This document shows positions 14,019 to 14,944 of a DNA stretch of 14,944 nt, in pieces. The DNA lies in assembly GCA_016201185.1 (NCBI GenBank), contig JACQDG010000170.1, positions 1-14,944 of the forward strand, given 5' to 3'. How positions within the stretch are numbered: the stretch's first letter is position 1; every line of letters begins with the position of its first letter. This DNA comes from Acidobacteriota bacterium (GTDB taxonomy: Bacteria > Acidobacteriota > Terriglobia > Bryobacterales > JACQDG01). The notes under the pieces are model-generated. The model made no database searches. It was not told the origin of the DNA and worked only from the letters and a program-made list of their open reading frames with translations. The translations under genes and the position numbers were made by a program.

Positions 14019-14033
14019 TTTACAAATCTTTAC
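14019..14033 (-). promoter_or_regulatory. CpxR-type binding box GTAAA-N5-GTAAA
   Basis: The minus strand reads GTAAAGATTTGTAAA, an exact match to the known E. coli CpxR consensus. The half-sites are 10 bp apart, one helical turn, as OmpR-family dimers require. It is 51 nt upstream of the regulator GTG and 58 nt upstream of the CpxP-like ATG, so it could serve either or both genes. Confidence 0.72.
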
Positions 14034-14091
14034 AGGGCCGACACATCGCTTTCACCGGGGCCGCGTTTATTAGTAACGGGAGGAGAAAAAC

Positions 14092-14556
14092 ATGACGGGA
14101 ACAAGGAGAGTTGGCGCTGGCGTGGCAGCGGCCGCGGTAGTAGCAGTGATTGTTCTGGTGGTCGGCTCGGAAGTGGCCCTGGCCCAGGGTCAGGGAATGC
14201 GCCGTTCGCCGGGGCGGTTCTTGCGGCTGGCCTCGGTGGTCCTGAATCTTTCCGACGATCAGACGAACCAGATCCGCACCATTGTCCAGCAGCAGATGCA
14301 GACGGCGAAGCCACTGCTTCAACAAGCGCAGCAGAACCACCAGGCGATCCGGCAGGCGATTGAAAGCGGCCAGAGCGACACGACGGCGCTCCTGCCGCTG
14401 GCCGACCGGGTGGGCAAGACCGCGTCGCAACTGGCATTGGTGCGGGCCGAGACAGCGGCGGAAATCTACGCGGTACTGACGCCCGAGCAGCGCCAGAAGG
14501 CGGCCAAGCTGCACAACTTCTTCCGTGATGGGTTCCGGCGGAAGTGGATGCCGTGA
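14092..14556 (+). CDS. CpxP/Spy-family periplasmic protein, 154 aa
   Basis: An N-terminal signal (hydrophobic about 9-25, cleavage near ALA-QG at 30-32) is followed by an all-helical, Gln-rich domain. It carries LNLSDDQTNQIRTIV and, near the end, LTPEQRQKAAKLH, which match the LTxxQ repeats of the Spy/CpxP/ZraP family. In E. coli these proteins act in the periplasm as chaperones or stress adaptors, and CpxP also restrains CpxA. The divergent position against a cpxRA-like operon is the same as in E. coli. A strong GGGAGGAG at 14078-14085 fixes the start. The stop lies 8 nt from that of the convergent dehydrogenase gene; no terminator hairpin is evident. Confidence 0.87.
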   Translation: MTGTRRVGAGVAAAAVVAVIVLVVGSEVALAQGQGMRRSPGRFLRLASVVLNLSDDQTNQIRTIVQQQMQTAKPLLQQAQQNHQAIRQAIESGQSDTTALLPLADRVGKTASQLALVRAETAAEIYAVLTPEQRQKAAKLHNFFRDGFRRKWMP

Positions 14557-14564
14557 GCGGGCGT

Positions 14565-14944
14565 TTATTGCCGCCGCGGCTTGCGGTTCATGGAGCTGAA
14601 GCGGATTTGCATGGGGTGGAGAACAGAGCGTGGCAAGACCTTCAAGAAGAAATAGAACAGGCGGTTCCAGCCTCCCGGGATCACAATGAGCTTTCCCCGG
14701 GCCAAGCCTTCGAGCGACGCGGTCACCACGTCTTCGGCGGACATCCAGAAGCGCTCGGGAATAGCGCTGACGTCGGCGCCGAGCGCGTCATGAAACTCCG
14801 TATGAGTGAGACCCGGGCAGAGGGCCTGCACGCGAACCGGCGAGCCGGCGGCCCGCAGCTCGAGGTGCAACCCCTCGGTGAAGCTGTTCATCCAGGCTTT
14901 GGTCGCGGCATAACTGACCTGGCTTGGCCCGTTCGAAAAAGCCG
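14565..14944 (-). CDS. Short-chain dehydrogenase/reductase, C-terminal part (5' end outside window)
   Basis: The visible 126 residues carry the SDR catalytic YxxxK as YAATK, in the context SQVSYAATKAWMNSFTEGL. A typical CPGLTHTEF segment for the nicotinamide/substrate loop follows. The NAD(P)-binding glycine motif would lie beyond the right edge. The C-terminus continues with a hydrophobic stretch (NRLFYFFLKVLP) and a basic end, like DltE/YqjQ-type SDRs that may attach to the membrane. Substrate and cofactor preference cannot be judged. The frame remains open to the end of the window, so this is a partial gene by position, not by damage. Confidence 0.88.
   Translation of the reverse strand, partial: AFSNGPSQVSYAATKAWMNSFTEGLHLELRAAGSPVRVQALCPGLTHTEFHDALGADVSAIPERFWMSAEDVVTASLEGLARGKLIVIPGGWNRLFYFFLKVLPRSVLHPMQIRFSSMNRKPRRQ

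Noticed and set aside
14034..14091. Sigma70 promoter for the CpxP-like gene
   Set aside because: An AT-rich TTTATTAG stands near 14066-14073 but no -35 at acceptable spacing could be found, so no promoter was called.

Overview
The window is a high-GC, gene-dense bacterial chromosome segment with no phage, transposon, tRNA, rRNA or CRISPR content. The style of the proteins suggests an Acidobacteriota-like Gram-negative: a ThrRS with the STW and WQLSTVQFDF sequences, several small exported proteins with Sec signals, an HpnI/ceramide-glucosyltransferase-like enzyme, a lipoprotein diheme peroxidase and a CpxP/CpxRA-type locus. This taxonomic guess comes from family resemblance only.

Layout. (1) 21-1490: a TPR protein and galU, divergently transcribed around a palindromic spacer. 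(2) 1584-5719: five genes for exported proteins. Three belong to one family of tandem dimeric alpha/beta-barrel proteins: 1584-2366 (+), 3016-3906 (-), and 4929-5719 (-), the last broken by a deletion of about 103 nt. Among them lie a lipocalin-like/DUF1579-like protein (+) and a secreted cupin (-). (3) 5867-9479: a co-directional, tightly spaced set of an FmdB-type zinc ribbon gene, thrS, a membrane-anchored Dabb-type single-barrel protein and a GT21/HpnI-like glycosyltransferase, behind a very good extended -10 promoter with a perfect palindrome in the leader. (4) 9483-10562 (-): a diheme cytochrome c peroxidase lipoprotein with its own promoter. (5) 10650-13967 (-): a four-gene operon with overlapping stops and starts, cpxR-like - cpxA-like - queC - metzincin protease. 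A divergent CpxP/Spy-like gene (14092-14556, +) shares its spacer, which contains an exact GTAAA-N5-GTAAA box. (6) The right edge holds the 3' part of a short-chain dehydrogenase on the minus strand.

The most notable points are: (a) the CpxR-type box placed between a CpxP-like gene and a cpxRA-like operon that also carries queC and a secreted metalloprotease; (b) an apparently undescribed family of exported two-barrel proteins sharing an LGQ[DE]G motif, present in three copies within 4.2 kb, with a single-barrel Dabb protein nearby; (c) three conserved-type genes (thrS, the HpnI-like gene and the third barrel paralogue) that each appear to lack an internal block of roughly 90-135 nt. In thrS the block covers residues of the active site. 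These are either real lesions or assembly errors, and should be checked before the proteins are used as they stand.
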